Of a DNA stretch of 64,000 bases, positions 26,753 through 35,093 are shown piece by piece; positions within the stretch are counted from its first letter, which is position 1, and each line of letters starts with the position of its first letter. The notes under the pieces were generated by a model. The model worked only from the letters and a program-made list of their open reading frames with translations. It had not been told where the DNA came from and did not search any database. The DNA lies in NCBI RefSeq assembly GCF_004137765.1, contig NZ_NOIS01000001.1, positions 186,001 through 250,000 on the forward strand, written 5' to 3'. A program made the position numbers and the translations under genes. Origin of the DNA: Rothia uropygialis. Lineage in GTDB: Bacteria; Actinomycetota; Actinomycetes; Actinomycetales; Micrococcaceae.

Positions 26753-27397
26753 ATGTCGGAAGCAAAGGCAGAGATTCTGAGACGGGTTCGGGCATCGCTG
26801 GTCGATAGCCCGGTGGCGCCCGTCGCCACGCGGGCTTACCGGACGGAATCGGAGAAATCCGCGCAGGAGGTCCGCGAAATGCTGGTTGACCGCCTGGTCG
26901 ATTACAAGGCGAACGTCTATGAGGAAACCGTCGAGACGGTGGCCGAACGCATCGAGAAGCTCCTGGGCAAGTCGTCCCGGTACGTGATTCCGAAGGGGCT
27001 GGATCTTGCGTGGTTACCCGAGGACAGTGCCGCCCGGCGTCACCTCGTCGACTCGGGAAATGGCCAGAAGGCCGGGTCGTTGACCGATCGTGAACTGGAC
27101 GCCGTCGACGCGGTGGTGACCTCGTCGACCGTCTCCTGCGCGGAGACAGGAACGATATTCCTCAACGCCTCGGATTCGGAGGGGCGCCGTGCGATCACTC
27201 TGGTGCCGGATCACCACATTTGTGTGGTCCCGGCGGGCACGATTGTCGAGTTGATCCCGGAATCCTTGCGCCGTGTCAATGTGGAACGCCCGATTACGAT
27301 GATTTCCGGACCCTCGGCGACCTCGGATATTGAGCTTCAGCGAGTCGAAGGGGTTCACGGCCCCAGGACCCTGGACGTGATCATTCTCGATCAATAG
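26753..27397 (+). CDS. lutC: lactate utilisation protein C, LUD domain
   Basis: 214 residues from an ATG at 26753, 2 nt after lutB. It has the single LUD domain of LutC: DAVVTSSTVSCAETGTIFLNAS, RRAITLVPDHHICVVPAGTIVE, and the C-terminal TMISGPSATSDIELQRVEGVHGPRTLDVIIL. The conserved ending SDIE..RVxGVHGP is a family hallmark. It completes the lutABC operon, closed by the hairpin at 27434. Confidence 0.95.
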   Translation: MSEAKAEILRRVRASLVDSPVAPVATRAYRTESEKSAQEVREMLVDRLVDYKANVYEETVETVAERIEKLLGKSSRYVIPKGLDLAWLPEDSAARRHLVDSGNGQKAGSLTDRELDAVDAVVTSSTVSCAETGTIFLNASDSEGRRAITLVPDHHICVVPAGTIVELIPESLRRVNVERPITMISGPSATSDIELQRVEGVHGPRTLDVIILDQ

Positions 27398-27433
27398 GCC
27401 GGACACGGGTTCTTTCCCGGTGAGAAGAAGAGC

Positions 27434-27487
27434 ACCCCCCCGGGCCCCGGCAGTTTGAAAACCGCGGCGACCGGGGGGGGGTATTTT
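27434..27487 (+). terminator. lutABC terminator with C/G homopolymer stem
   Basis: ACCCCCCCGG pairs with CCGGGGGGG(GG)T across a 27-nt GC-rich interior and is followed by ATTTTG. The stem base is built of runs of 7 C and 9 G, so slippage and length variation are likely. Confidence 0.75.
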
Positions 27488-27606
27488 GTCTGAGGTGCCT
27501 CCACAGGCCCTCAGGAATTGCCGATCTGTGCTTTTTGGCTCACAGGAACGGGTTTATCGACCCGCGCTGAAGGTCGGCTTCCCGGCACCGTGGAATCTTT
27601 CTGACC

Positions 27607-28890
27607 ATGAGGTCGAAAAATGTGAAGTCTCCCGGTCAGGTTCTCCGGGTCCCGGTCTGGTCCGCGGTCGTCGCTTTGGCCGTCTTGGTGCTGTTTTGCT
27701 TGGGGATTCTCTATGGCCGTGCTGGAGAGGGGCTCGGGCAACGGGTCCACGCCTGGACCCAGGGCGGGGCGGGAAGCGTCGTTCTCTCGGAGGACTCGGC
27801 CGGATATTTGGCCGCGCTCTCCGTGGAAAACAATAAGGTCCGGGACGCGTACGACAGAGAATCCTTCGGGCGGGCGTGGTCGGACGAGGACCACAACGGT
27901 TGCGACACACGGAATGACATTCTGGCCAGGGACCTGGCCAGGGTGACTTTTCGGGATCGGCGGTTGTGCGTCGTCGAGAAAGGTACGCTTGAGGACCCCT
28001 ACACGGGTCAGTCGGTCGAATTCATCGCGGGGAAGGAATCGCGAAAAGTCCAGATCGATCACGTGGTGGCGTTGTCGAATGCCTGGGCCTCCGGGGCATC
28101 GGAGTGGACGAACGAGAAGCGACGGACTTTCGCCAACGACCCCGATAACCTCCTGGCAGTGGACGGCCGGGCGAATGAGGACAAGGGCGGCAGCGATGCC
28201 TCTCATTGGCTTCCGCCCCGTCGAGAATTTCACTGCCCGTATGTGACGCGGCAACTGAAGATCAAGGCCCGGTACAGCCTGAGCGTAACGCCCGAAGAAA
28301 AGGGAGCGATTCTCAAGGTCTTGGGAGACTGCCCCGAGTACCGTCTCTCAGCCTTCGTTATCACGGAGCATGATCACGCATCGCCTCGCAAAGTCCTGGA
28401 GCCAGCCGTCCGACCTGCGCCGTACGAGGCTCAGCGTCATCGGGGGAACATCCTTGCTCAGCGGATGCACGGAAAAGTCGTTCGGGTCCAGACCACGGAT
28501 CATGTCGGCGTCCGTCGGGACGATGCTGAACCGTGGATGCTTCCGCAGCAACAGCAGCATGCCGCCCAGATCTGTGTACGTGAGGGACGGGTCGAATCGG
28601 ATACCGGCGTTGCGGAGAGGCGCGCGTTCCGCTTCCGATCTCAGGTCCCAGTACGGGGGGCCCTCCACGACCGTGAATCCGGTCAGATCCGGTGGTCGGA
28701 TGGTTTGGATCTCGGGGAAGTGAGAGGCATCGCAGACGATCGACAACCGCTCGGAAAGAATCACTTCCTCCGTGAGATCTGGGTGGGTCGAGCGGACCCT
28801 GGAGAGTCCGGCGTCGATAGTTCGGGTTATCAGCGCTCTGTCGATATCGAGCGAAGCGGTGTGTCGAACCTTGATGTCGAAGTCGCGTGA
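27607..28890 (+). CDS. membrane-anchored/secreted HNH nuclease (DUF1524) with antisense read-through tail
   Basis: 427 residues from an ATG at 27607. Residues 18-37 form a signal anchor. The nuclease core is recognisable from about 60 to 245: CDTRNDIL, QIDHVVALSNAW (catalytic His), DPDNLLAVDGRANEDKGGSD (Asn and Lys/Asp of the HNH fold) and paired cysteines as in exported DUF1524 nucleases. Family members end near here (about 28340), but the frame has no stop and runs 180 more residues through the complement of the lysR gene. That tail has no family resemblance; most likely the original stop was lost. No clear ribosome site is seen. Confidence 0.7.
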   Translation: MRSKNVKSPGQVLRVPVWSAVVALAVLVLFCLGILYGRAGEGLGQRVHAWTQGGAGSVVLSEDSAGYLAALSVENNKVRDAYDRESFGRAWSDEDHNGCDTRNDILARDLARVTFRDRRLCVVEKGTLEDPYTGQSVEFIAGKESRKVQIDHVVALSNAWASGASEWTNEKRRTFANDPDNLLAVDGRANEDKGGSDASHWLPPRREFHCPYVTRQLKIKARYSLSVTPEEKGAILKVLGDCPEYRLSAFVITEHDHASPRKVLEPAVRPAPYEAQRHRGNILAQRMHGKVVRVQTTDHVGVRRDDAEPWMLPQQQQHAAQICVREGRVESDTGVAERRAFRFRSQVPVRGALHDRESGQIRWSDGLDLGEVRGIADDRQPLGKNHFLREIWVGRADPGESGVDSSGYQRSVDIERSGVSNLDVEVA

Positions 28891-29232
28891 TGTCTTGTCC
28901 ATGAGCTCCCCGAGCCGTTTCCGCTGAGGCATGCCCAGGAGGTCGGGTATGCCGAGGCTCACGTGCACACGTCGATCCGTGCCCTGTGCGGTTTCGGGAA
29001 CGCGATCCATATCCGCGACGATACGTGCGGCCAAGGGCAACAGTCGTTCTCCCTCGGGAGTGAGGCTGGTGTGGCGCGTATTGCGTTCGAACAGGGTGCT
29101 TCCGAGTTCGGCTTCAAGCTCGCGTATTCGCTGGGACAACGGAGGCACCGAGATATAGAGGGAACGGGCCGCCCGGGTGAAATTCAGTTCGCGAGCTACG
29201 GCCAGGAAATAGCGCAAATGTTTGACGTCCAC
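28348..29232 (-). CDS. LysR-family transcriptional regulator
   Basis: 294 residues from a GTG at 29232 (VDVKHLRYFLAV, the classic LysR start); the frame extends 12 codons further but those lack resemblance. The helix-turn-helix lies at residues 4-62: FTRAARSLYISVPPLSQRIRELEAELGSTLFERNTRHTSLTPEG. A substrate-binding domain follows, with LSIVCDASHFP and a C-terminal LSLVRRRSDG. It is divergent from the dehydrogenase/CoA-transferase operon 166 bp away, the typical position of a LysR activator and its target. Its 3' 540 bp are also read on the other strand by the nuclease frame. Confidence 0.9.
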   Translation of the reverse strand: MDVKHLRYFLAVARELNFTRAARSLYISVPPLSQRIRELEAELGSTLFERNTRHTSLTPEGERLLPLAARIVADMDRVPETAQGTDRRVHVSLGIPDLLGMPQRKRLGELMDKTSRDFDIKVRHTASLDIDRALITRTIDAGLSRVRSTHPDLTEEVILSERLSIVCDASHFPEIQTIRPPDLTGFTVVEGPPYWDLRSEAERAPLRNAGIRFDPSLTYTDLGGMLLLLRKHPRFSIVPTDADMIRGLDPNDFSVHPLSKDVPPMTLSLVRRRSDGWLQDFARRCVIMLRDNEG

Positions 29233-29398
29233 ACCATTGTTATCGCATTGATCATAATCGGACCGCAAACTTGGTCATTCCCTCGAAAACGGCAACGACC
29301 TAGATTCGGTACCGGAAGCGAGAGGAAACGCAGTGCCCGTCGTAGGGGACGGACCGAGTCGGTGCCTTTGCTCCCGTCGCTGGAAGGAGCACAAAGAA

Positions 29399-30265
29399 TT
29401 GTCAATTGTCACGATTATTGGGGCCGGGGTTATCGGCCAGTCCTGGGCGCGCTTGTTCTCGGAAGCCGGCTGGGAGGTCCGCGTATCCGATCCACGACCC
29501 GACCTTGAGGAGGTCCTGACCGGAATCCGCGCGACAGCTGAGCCGGATCTAGTCCGTGCCCTGGAGAGCGCTGACTTCGTTCAGGAGAATGGCCCCGAAC
29601 GAATCGAGGTCAAGAAGGATCTCTTCGCGGCGGCCGCCGAGCACGCGAACCCGCACGCGATCCTCGCATCGTCCTCTTCTTCTCTCCTGCCCTCGGCCAT
29701 GAGCGAGGGAAATCCGGCCGCTGAACGCATCCTTGTCGGTCACCCCTTCAACCCTCCGCAGCTCATGCCCCTGGTCGAAGTCGTCCCTTCGGAGAGCACG
29801 TCCGGTGACTCGGTGCGACGAGCCGTAGAGGTGTACCGCGAACTCGGACGCCAGCCCGTACGTCTCAAAAGGGAAATCCGCGGATTCGTTGGGAACCGGC
29901 TCCAGAAAGCCTTCAACGACGAGGCAGCCTACCTGGTCCAGGAAAACATCATCGCCCCCGACGAGCTGGACACCCTGGTCCGGAACTCGCTCGGATTGCG
30001 GTGGTCGACCATCGGGCCGTTCGAGTCCCGTCATCTCGGCGGAGGACCAGGAGGCATTCGACATCTGGACGCCCACGTCGGAGCCCAGATGGATTTCTGC
30101 AGCGGCCATCCGGACCCGAGCCGCAAAGGCGAACTTCACGAAGCAGTCGAAGATGCCTACGGGGTCGGCGAGGCCGCGTACGCCCAATTGGTGGAAAGAC
30201 GGGACCGTCGAACCAGAGCGGTACTGGATGCACTGACCAAGTCCGACGAGGAGGAAACCCGATGA
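29399..30265 (+). CDS. 3-hydroxyacyl-CoA dehydrogenase family NAD-dependent enzyme
   Basis: 288 residues from a TTG at 29399 with GGAAGGAG 9 nt upstream. The Rossmann motif is IIGAGVIGQSWA; further family motifs are DFVQENGPER, ASSSSSLLPSAM, VGHPFNPPQLMPLVEVV (with the catalytic His and NPP), EIRGFVGNRLQKAF and a helical C-terminal dimerisation region with STIGPFES. The length and HPFNPP..PLVE motif fit the subgroup that includes L-carnitine dehydrogenase and L-gulonate 3-dehydrogenase as much as fatty-acid enzymes. First gene of a three-gene operon, overlapping the next by 4 bp. Confidence 0.85.
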   Translation: MSIVTIIGAGVIGQSWARLFSEAGWEVRVSDPRPDLEEVLTGIRATAEPDLVRALESADFVQENGPERIEVKKDLFAAAAEHANPHAILASSSSSLLPSAMSEGNPAAERILVGHPFNPPQLMPLVEVVPSESTSGDSVRRAVEVYRELGRQPVRLKREIRGFVGNRLQKAFNDEAAYLVQENIIAPDELDTLVRNSLGLRWSTIGPFESRHLGGGPGGIRHLDAHVGAQMDFCSGHPDPSRKGELHEAVEDAYGVGEAAYAQLVERRDRRTRAVLDALTKSDEEETR

Positions 30266-31767
30266 GCCAAGAACCCAACAACGAATTGACGGCCCGCCTG
30301 CACAGCGCCCCCGCAACGGGAGACGATTTCGACCCGCATGCCGCCCTGACGGACCTCCTCGGAAGCGTGGGGCTATCCCCGAAGGACTCCGGAGGGACGA
30401 TCGACTTCCTAGGGAGCGATCCCGTGCTTCCCGACGTTTTGCGTTTGGCGGGCGGCACCTCGATAGCTCTTGTCGCCAAATCGGTTGCTGTTGCGGCGCT
30501 CTGGCGCATGAGGGGCGGCCGAGGTCAAGATATTTCGATGGATCTGCGCACCGCACCTCGCCGGTTATGCCCGTTCTACGAGAAACGGTGGGAACTGCTC
30601 AATGGATACCCGATGGGCGATCCGGTAGCCGTCAGCGACGCGTTCTCGACTTCGAGCTTCTACAGGACCGCGGACGGGCGCTGGATGCATCCCATGGGGC
30701 CCTATCCGAAACTCCGTCACGACACCGCGGAACTTCTGGACGTGCCTGAGCGTCCGGAACGCGTGGCAGAAGCGATATCGCGGTGGAACGGGCTTGATCT
30801 TGAGGAGGCAGGCGAAAAGGCTGGCGTGATCATGCCGATGTGCCGGACCACGGACGAGCTGATCGCGACCCAACAGTACGAACAAGTGCTCTCCACCATG
30901 CCTCCCGTCGTAGTGGAAAAAATCGGGGACAGCGACCCTGAGCCCCTTCCCGGCGGCGTCGACCATCCACTTGAGGGCGTGCGCGCCCTGGGGAGGGCCC
31001 ACATCATCGCGGGGGCCGGAGCCGGACGCGCCCTTGCCCTCCACGGGGCCGATGTCCTGAACGTATGGGATCCGAACGAATACGAGCTCCCGCTGCTCTA
31101 CGGAACGTCCAATGTAGGCATGCGCTCGACCACTTTGGACCTCAGGCGCGAGGAGGATGCGGCAACCATGCAGGACCTTCTTCGGGGCGCGGACATCTTC
31201 TTCGCCAACCGCCGACCAGGTTACTTAGGTCGACACAACCTGGACGCCGAGAATGCGTCAGCTGCTCGTCCCGGAATCATCCACGCGAGTGTTAACCTCA
31301 ACGGTGAAACAGGCCCCTGGGCGGGGCGCGTTGGATTCGACCAGACAGCCGGGGCACTTGCGGGTGTCTTGGTTGAAGAGGGCCAGGACGGGGTGCCGTC
31401 GCTCCCTCAGGTTCCGGTGGTCAACGACTACATCACATCGTGGTTCTTGGAGCTCGGAATCCTGCGTGCTCTCATGCTGCGAGCCGAGCACGGAGGCTCC
31501 TACAAGGTATCCGTCTCCTTGACCCGTACAGCCCTTTGGATGCGCGGACTCGGGATCTTCGACAAGGAGTACGCCCAGGCGACCGCGGGAAAGGCGCCGG
31601 GTCACGAATACTTGCCGCCGGAAACCTTCACTGCGGAAACGCCTCTCGGACGCTACCAAGGTGTTGCCGAACAGGTCAGCATGTCCCAGACGCCCGGAGC
31701 ATATGCGTATCCGTTGATCCCACGGGGATCGCATAAGCCACAATGGATCGGAGGAGATGACAGGTGA
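30262..31767 (+). CDS. CaiB/BaiF family III CoA-transferase, duplicated layout
   Basis: 501 residues from an ATG at 30262 in an ATGA overlap, about 100 longer than standard CaiB/Frc. The typical N-terminal opening of the family (PLEGVRALGRAHIIAGAGAG, GADVLNVWDPNE) appears only at about residue 235. It runs on to VPVVNDYITSWFLELGILRAL, whose Asp aligns with the catalytic Asp of formyl-CoA transferase, and GGSYKVSVSL. The first 230 residues resemble the second half of the family (GGRGQDISMDL, FYRTADGRWMHPMG). So the enzyme appears to be two partial CaiB-like modules. Activity: CoA transfer between carboxylic acids; substrate unknown. Confidence 0.85.
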   Translation: MSQEPNNELTARLHSAPATGDDFDPHAALTDLLGSVGLSPKDSGGTIDFLGSDPVLPDVLRLAGGTSIALVAKSVAVAALWRMRGGRGQDISMDLRTAPRRLCPFYEKRWELLNGYPMGDPVAVSDAFSTSSFYRTADGRWMHPMGPYPKLRHDTAELLDVPERPERVAEAISRWNGLDLEEAGEKAGVIMPMCRTTDELIATQQYEQVLSTMPPVVVEKIGDSDPEPLPGGVDHPLEGVRALGRAHIIAGAGAGRALALHGADVLNVWDPNEYELPLLYGTSNVGMRSTTLDLRREEDAATMQDLLRGADIFFANRRPGYLGRHNLDAENASAARPGIIHASVNLNGETGPWAGRVGFDQTAGALAGVLVEEGQDGVPSLPQVPVVNDYITSWFLELGILRALMLRAEHGGSYKVSVSLTRTALWMRGLGIFDKEYAQATAGKAPGHEYLPPETFTAETPLGRYQGVAEQVSMSQTPGAYAYPLIPRGSHKPQWIGGDDR

Positions 31768-32645
31768 CGCACTTGCTGGCCCTTCAGCTTGTGCCCTCGA
31801 GGATCTTCCGCATCGACCCTTCGACCGGGCGAGCAGACATTCTCGTCGAGGACGCCGGGCCGTTCCCAGACGGCATCGTCGTATTAGACGGCACGGTGTA
31901 TTGGACGACCATGGGGGAGCCTGCAGGGGACTTCTCCCTCGCCGACGAAACCGGTCTCGACTTCTCACGGAGCAACGGCGGTCTCCATGCTGTCCGTCTG
32001 GATGGGACCGGAGCCCGCGATCTCGTCCCTGACGGGAGCCTCACGACCGGAAAACAACTCACAGGACACGGCACACGGCTTTACTGGTCCGACCGCGAGG
32101 GTTGTCGAGTCTCGAGTTGCCGGACGGACGGGACGAAGCTGGCGAATCTGGTGTCGAAAGAGCCCGGGGACCAACTCGATGAATGCGTTGGCGTGGCCGT
32201 CGACGAGCAGCGAGGGTGGATCTATTGGACACAGAAAGGTCCTTCCAAGGGTGGCCTCGGGCGGATCCTGCGCGCGCCCTTGAACCGGGCCGACAACAGG
32301 GCAGACCTTCCCGGCGTCGAGACGTTGTGGGAGAACCTGCCGGAACCCATCGATATCGAGCTCAGCGGCGGGTACATCTACTGGACCGACAGGGGAGCAG
32401 GGTCGGAGGGCAACACCCTCAACCGCGGTGCGATACCCGCGCCAGCCAGGAAAGGTGAGGAACCGGAGATCCTGGCCCAAGGGTTCCAGGAAGCGATCGG
32501 CCTTGCCGTTGACGTCGAACGTGGGCTGGTGTTCGTCTCGGACCTGTCCGGGACCATCCGAGCGGTCCCGCTTCCCGGTTCGAGCGGTAAGGACCGGATT
32601 CTCGCTACTTTCGAAGGTCCGATGACAGGTCTGGCCATGTGCTGA
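31764..32645 (+). CDS. YWTD/SMP-30-like beta-propeller protein
   Basis: 293 residues from a GTG at 31764 in a 4-bp overlap with the CoA-transferase gene. Repeated blades carry YWTD-type motifs: VYWTTMG, LYWSDREG, IYWTQKG, IYWTDRG and a degenerate VFVSDLSG, spaced about 45-55 residues. There is no signal peptide, so it is probably cytoplasmic. Such propellers can be lactonases (SMP-30-like) or binding modules; no metal-ligand set is obvious. Its tight coupling to a dehydrogenase and a CoA-transferase suggests a hydrolytic or lactone-opening step in the same pathway, which is inference. Confidence 0.8.
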   Translation: MTHLLALQLVPSRIFRIDPSTGRADILVEDAGPFPDGIVVLDGTVYWTTMGEPAGDFSLADETGLDFSRSNGGLHAVRLDGTGARDLVPDGSLTTGKQLTGHGTRLYWSDREGCRVSSCRTDGTKLANLVSKEPGDQLDECVGVAVDEQRGWIYWTQKGPSKGGLGRILRAPLNRADNRADLPGVETLWENLPEPIDIELSGGYIYWTDRGAGSEGNTLNRGAIPAPARKGEEPEILAQGFQEAIGLAVDVERGLVFVSDLSGTIRAVPLPGSSGKDRILATFEGPMTGLAMC

Positions 32646-32681
32646 TCCCGGAACCGGACGACGTCGGCATCCGTCATATCT

Positions 32682-33302
32682 TCAGCCGCTGGTCTCCAGC
32701 TGACGGTTGATCCGGTGAATCAGCATGTCCAAGGCGACCAGATTGCCGCCTCCCTCGGGAATGATCAGATCCGCACGCCTCTTGGACGGTTCGACATACA
32801 GCTCATGCATGGGCTTCACGGTCGAGAGGTACTGGCTCTCCACCGATTCCACCGAACGGCCGCGTTCCAAAACGTCCCTCTTGATACGGCGAAGAATGCG
32901 GACGTCGGCATCCGTGTCCACGAACAATTTGATGTCACAGCGCTCGCAGATCTTGTCCTCGGCGAATATGAGAATCCCCTCGAGGATCACGATCGGCTGG
33001 GAGTCGATGATCATGGTCTCGTCGGCCCGATTGTGAGCCGTGTAGTCGTACATCGGGCACTCGATGCTCTCTCCTGCGACCAACTGATCCACATGGTGGA
33101 TCAGCAGCTCGTTGTCGAAGGCTTCTGGGGCATCGTAGTTAAGTTGGCATCGCTCCTGATAGGACAGATCGTCGCGGCGCTTGTAGTAGTTGTCGTGGTA
33201 GACCACAGAGACGTGTTTGTCGAAGCTGGCGACCAGCTCACGGGTCAAGGTTGTCTTACCGGATCCAGTGCCTCCGGCAATGCCGATGACCAGTGGTTTC
33301 AT
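32682..33302 (-). CDS. udk: uridine kinase
   Basis: 206 residues from an ATG at 33302 with AAAGG upstream. P-loop GGTGSGKTT at residues 10-18, HDNYYKRRDDLSY, YDAPEAFDNELL, PMYDYTAHNR, VILEGILIF and the lid segment RRIKRDVLERGRS match Udk throughout. It phosphorylates uridine and cytidine to the monophosphates in pyrimidine salvage. It ends 36 nt from the convergent propeller gene. Confidence 0.96.
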   Translation of the reverse strand: MKPLVIGIAGGTGSGKTTLTRELVASFDKHVSVVYHDNYYKRRDDLSYQERCQLNYDAPEAFDNELLIHHVDQLVAGESIECPMYDYTAHNRADETMIIDSQPIVILEGILIFAEDKICERCDIKLFVDTDADVRILRRIKRDVLERGRSVESVESQYLSTVKPMHELYVEPSKRRADLIIPEGGGNLVALDMLIHRINRQLETSG

Positions 33303-33574
33303 GTGTGTGGCCTTTCTGAAAGGGCTCCCAAATTTTCCTCAACGGACACCTTGCTTGGTCCATTATGCGTGCCACCTCAACGAACAGTCGTGCGAGACGC
33401 GCCACGATGTGACTTCGGCAGACAGCCCTACGGAAGAAATAAAGCTAAGAAAACTATGTATATTTTTCTGTTGCCGTCATAATTCCTCCCCGAAAGTATG
33501 TTGTCTTAGGCCACATACGTAGTTAAAATTTTGGCTGCTACCTGAAGATTCTGGCCCACGGAAAGGATGAAGCA
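33303..33574. other. AT-rich intergenic stretch at the edge of the accessory cassette
   Basis: No gene is supported. The stretch from about 33420 to 33540 is clearly richer in A and T than its surroundings, includes TATGTATATTTTT, and probably holds the promoter of the peptide gene. An inverted repeat GTATGT (33496-33501) with ACATAC (33513-33518) could be an operator. Confidence 0.55.
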
Positions 33575-33853
33575 GTGAATGCGGCACGTACTCCTCAGGT
33601 TCACTACATCACAGAATCTTTATATGCTAATCGTCGAACAAATGTGATCATGTCCTCGGCGAAGCATGGCTTTGACAAGGCAATTCTGCGTTACGACGCT
33701 TGGTTCCTTGTCTTTGTAGCAGTTCTTCTGGCCCTGGGGGCGACGCTTCTCTTGGGTATGGCGGCGTGGTGCGTGGTTAAGCGCCATGGTCGGTTCACCG
33801 GTCACTGGCGCTGGGCCAACGGTTTCTCGGTGTCGATGGAGTGCCGCCGTTGA
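33575..33853 (+). CDS. small single-span membrane peptide, unknown
   Basis: 92 residues from a GTG at 33575 with GGAAAGGA 8 nt upstream. A 40-residue polar N-terminus (HYITESLYANRRTN, then KHGFDKAILRYDAW) leads into one strongly hydrophobic helix (about 43-66), then a basic aromatic tail with HGRFTGHWRWANGFS and two Cys. I do not recognise it. Its position directly upstream of a peptide-exporter-like ABC system and a membrane metalloprotease-like gene makes an exported peptide or a membrane subunit possible. The C-terminus could also be altered by a frameshift, as its neighbours are damaged. Confidence 0.5.
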   Translation: MNAARTPQVHYITESLYANRRTNVIMSSAKHGFDKAILRYDAWFLVFVAVLLALGATLLLGMAAWCVVKRHGRFTGHWRWANGFSVSMECRR

Positions 33854-33948
33854 GAGGTTGGCGTCTCGAGGCCCTTCAAAGCCGCCCGTAGTCGCGGAGG
33901 ATTCGACGGTGCGGGCAGCACCGATATGTTTGGCGGGAAACTTGCACG

Positions 33949-34661
33949 TTACTCTCAATTCGAGATCTCAGCTTTTCCTACACACGGTCCGCTCTGTTGC
34001 TTCAGGATATACGTCTAGACATGGACGATAACGAGGTAGTAGGACTTGTCGGGCCGAATGGATCTGGGAAATCAACTCTTATCAAGTGTATTTTTGACGT
34101 GTTGCAACCGGCTGCAGGAAGTGTGACAGTGTGTGGCAGTGACCATGCTGGCCTCAAAGCAAAACGCGAAGCTATTTATTTATCGAATAATGACGATCTG
34201 CCAGAGTTTCTTACCGGGATGGAATATCTTGAACTGTTGTTCAAGCTCTACAGTTAGAGGTCGGCAGTAACTCTGTCCATGAGGTTCTCGACCGCTACGC
34301 CTTGGGTCTCAGGGCACACGATTTCATTGAGGACTACTCACACGGCATGAAGAAGAAGCTTCAGCTCGTTTCGGCTTTGTTATTACGTCGTAAATTAACG
34401 GTGATCGATGAAACGCTGAACGGGCTGGACCTCGAAGCGCTGGCACGTAGCGAGGCGGATCTGTTCTCTCTCGCAAAAAACGGGTCCAGCCTGCTTCTCT
34501 GTTCGCATGATTTAGGGCTACTCGAGCGAATTGCTGACCGGATTGTCTTCATGATTCAGGGGAACGTTGTCGTGTCCGAGTCGAAGACGACCCTTGTGCA
34601 GGACTACGGAACCCTCGGCCGTATGGTCGAAGAGCTTCTCACGGAAGTGAAGCCGCGGTGA
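33949..34661 (+). pseudogene. ABC transporter ATPase, frameshifted
   Basis: Two overlapping frames together make one ATPase. Frame +1 gives LLSIRDLSFSYTRS, Walker A GPNGSGKST and continues to LFKLYS, stopping at 34255-34257. The adjacent frame is open from about 34242 and continues EVGSNSVHEVLDRYALGLRA, a degraded signature YSHGMKKKL (in place of LSGGQ-like), Walker B LTVIDETLNGLD and the H-loop CSHD. The N-terminal part has no start codon in its own frame between the stop at 33889 and TTG 33997, which would remove the first strand, so a second indel near 33925-33950 is likely. Either a decayed gene or, less likely, programmed frameshifting. Confidence 0.75.
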
Positions 34662-34999
34662 AACTTGCGCTTTCGATCGGCATTTTGACCCGTTATCTAG
34701 CAACCTTCTTCGTTCGGCGCGTCCTATCGGCGGGCCTGTTCCGTAACCGGTTGAGGCGGGCTATCCTGCTTTCCGGGTTGGTCGTTGCTCTGGCCGCCAT
34801 GTCATTGGTGGCGTACGTTTTCTTGCGGGACTTGGACATTGAGTCTGCGGCGGCTGTCTGGCTCCTGCGCCTCGCCGGCGTCACATCGATGACGTGGGTG
34901 ATTATTCTCTTCATGTTCGTCAAGGTGCTATTTGCCAAATCCGACGAAGTTCTAGCTCTGACATTCCAATTGCCCGTCACCAACCGCGTGCGGATGTGA
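34658..34999 (+). pseudogene. ABC transporter permease, truncated
   Basis: 113 residues from a GTG at 34658 in a 4-bp overlap with the ATPase stop. It starts MKLALSIGILTRYLATFFVRR and has two hydrophobic segments (about 37-56 and 68-90), ending LALTFQLPVTNRVRM then TGA. Full-length exporter permeases with a TF-LPVT-type segment continue for several hundred residues; here the other frame reads only about 20 more codons (ending RRNLLD) before a stop. The membrane core is missing, so this is probably a remnant. Confidence 0.65.
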
Positions 35000-35093
35000 G
35001 CCTGTCCCAGTATTTTTATCGGAGACTCGCAGCGTACAGGAGGAATTTGCTGGATTAGATCCTCCAAATCACCGAGTCGAGTGAGGAATCCCC

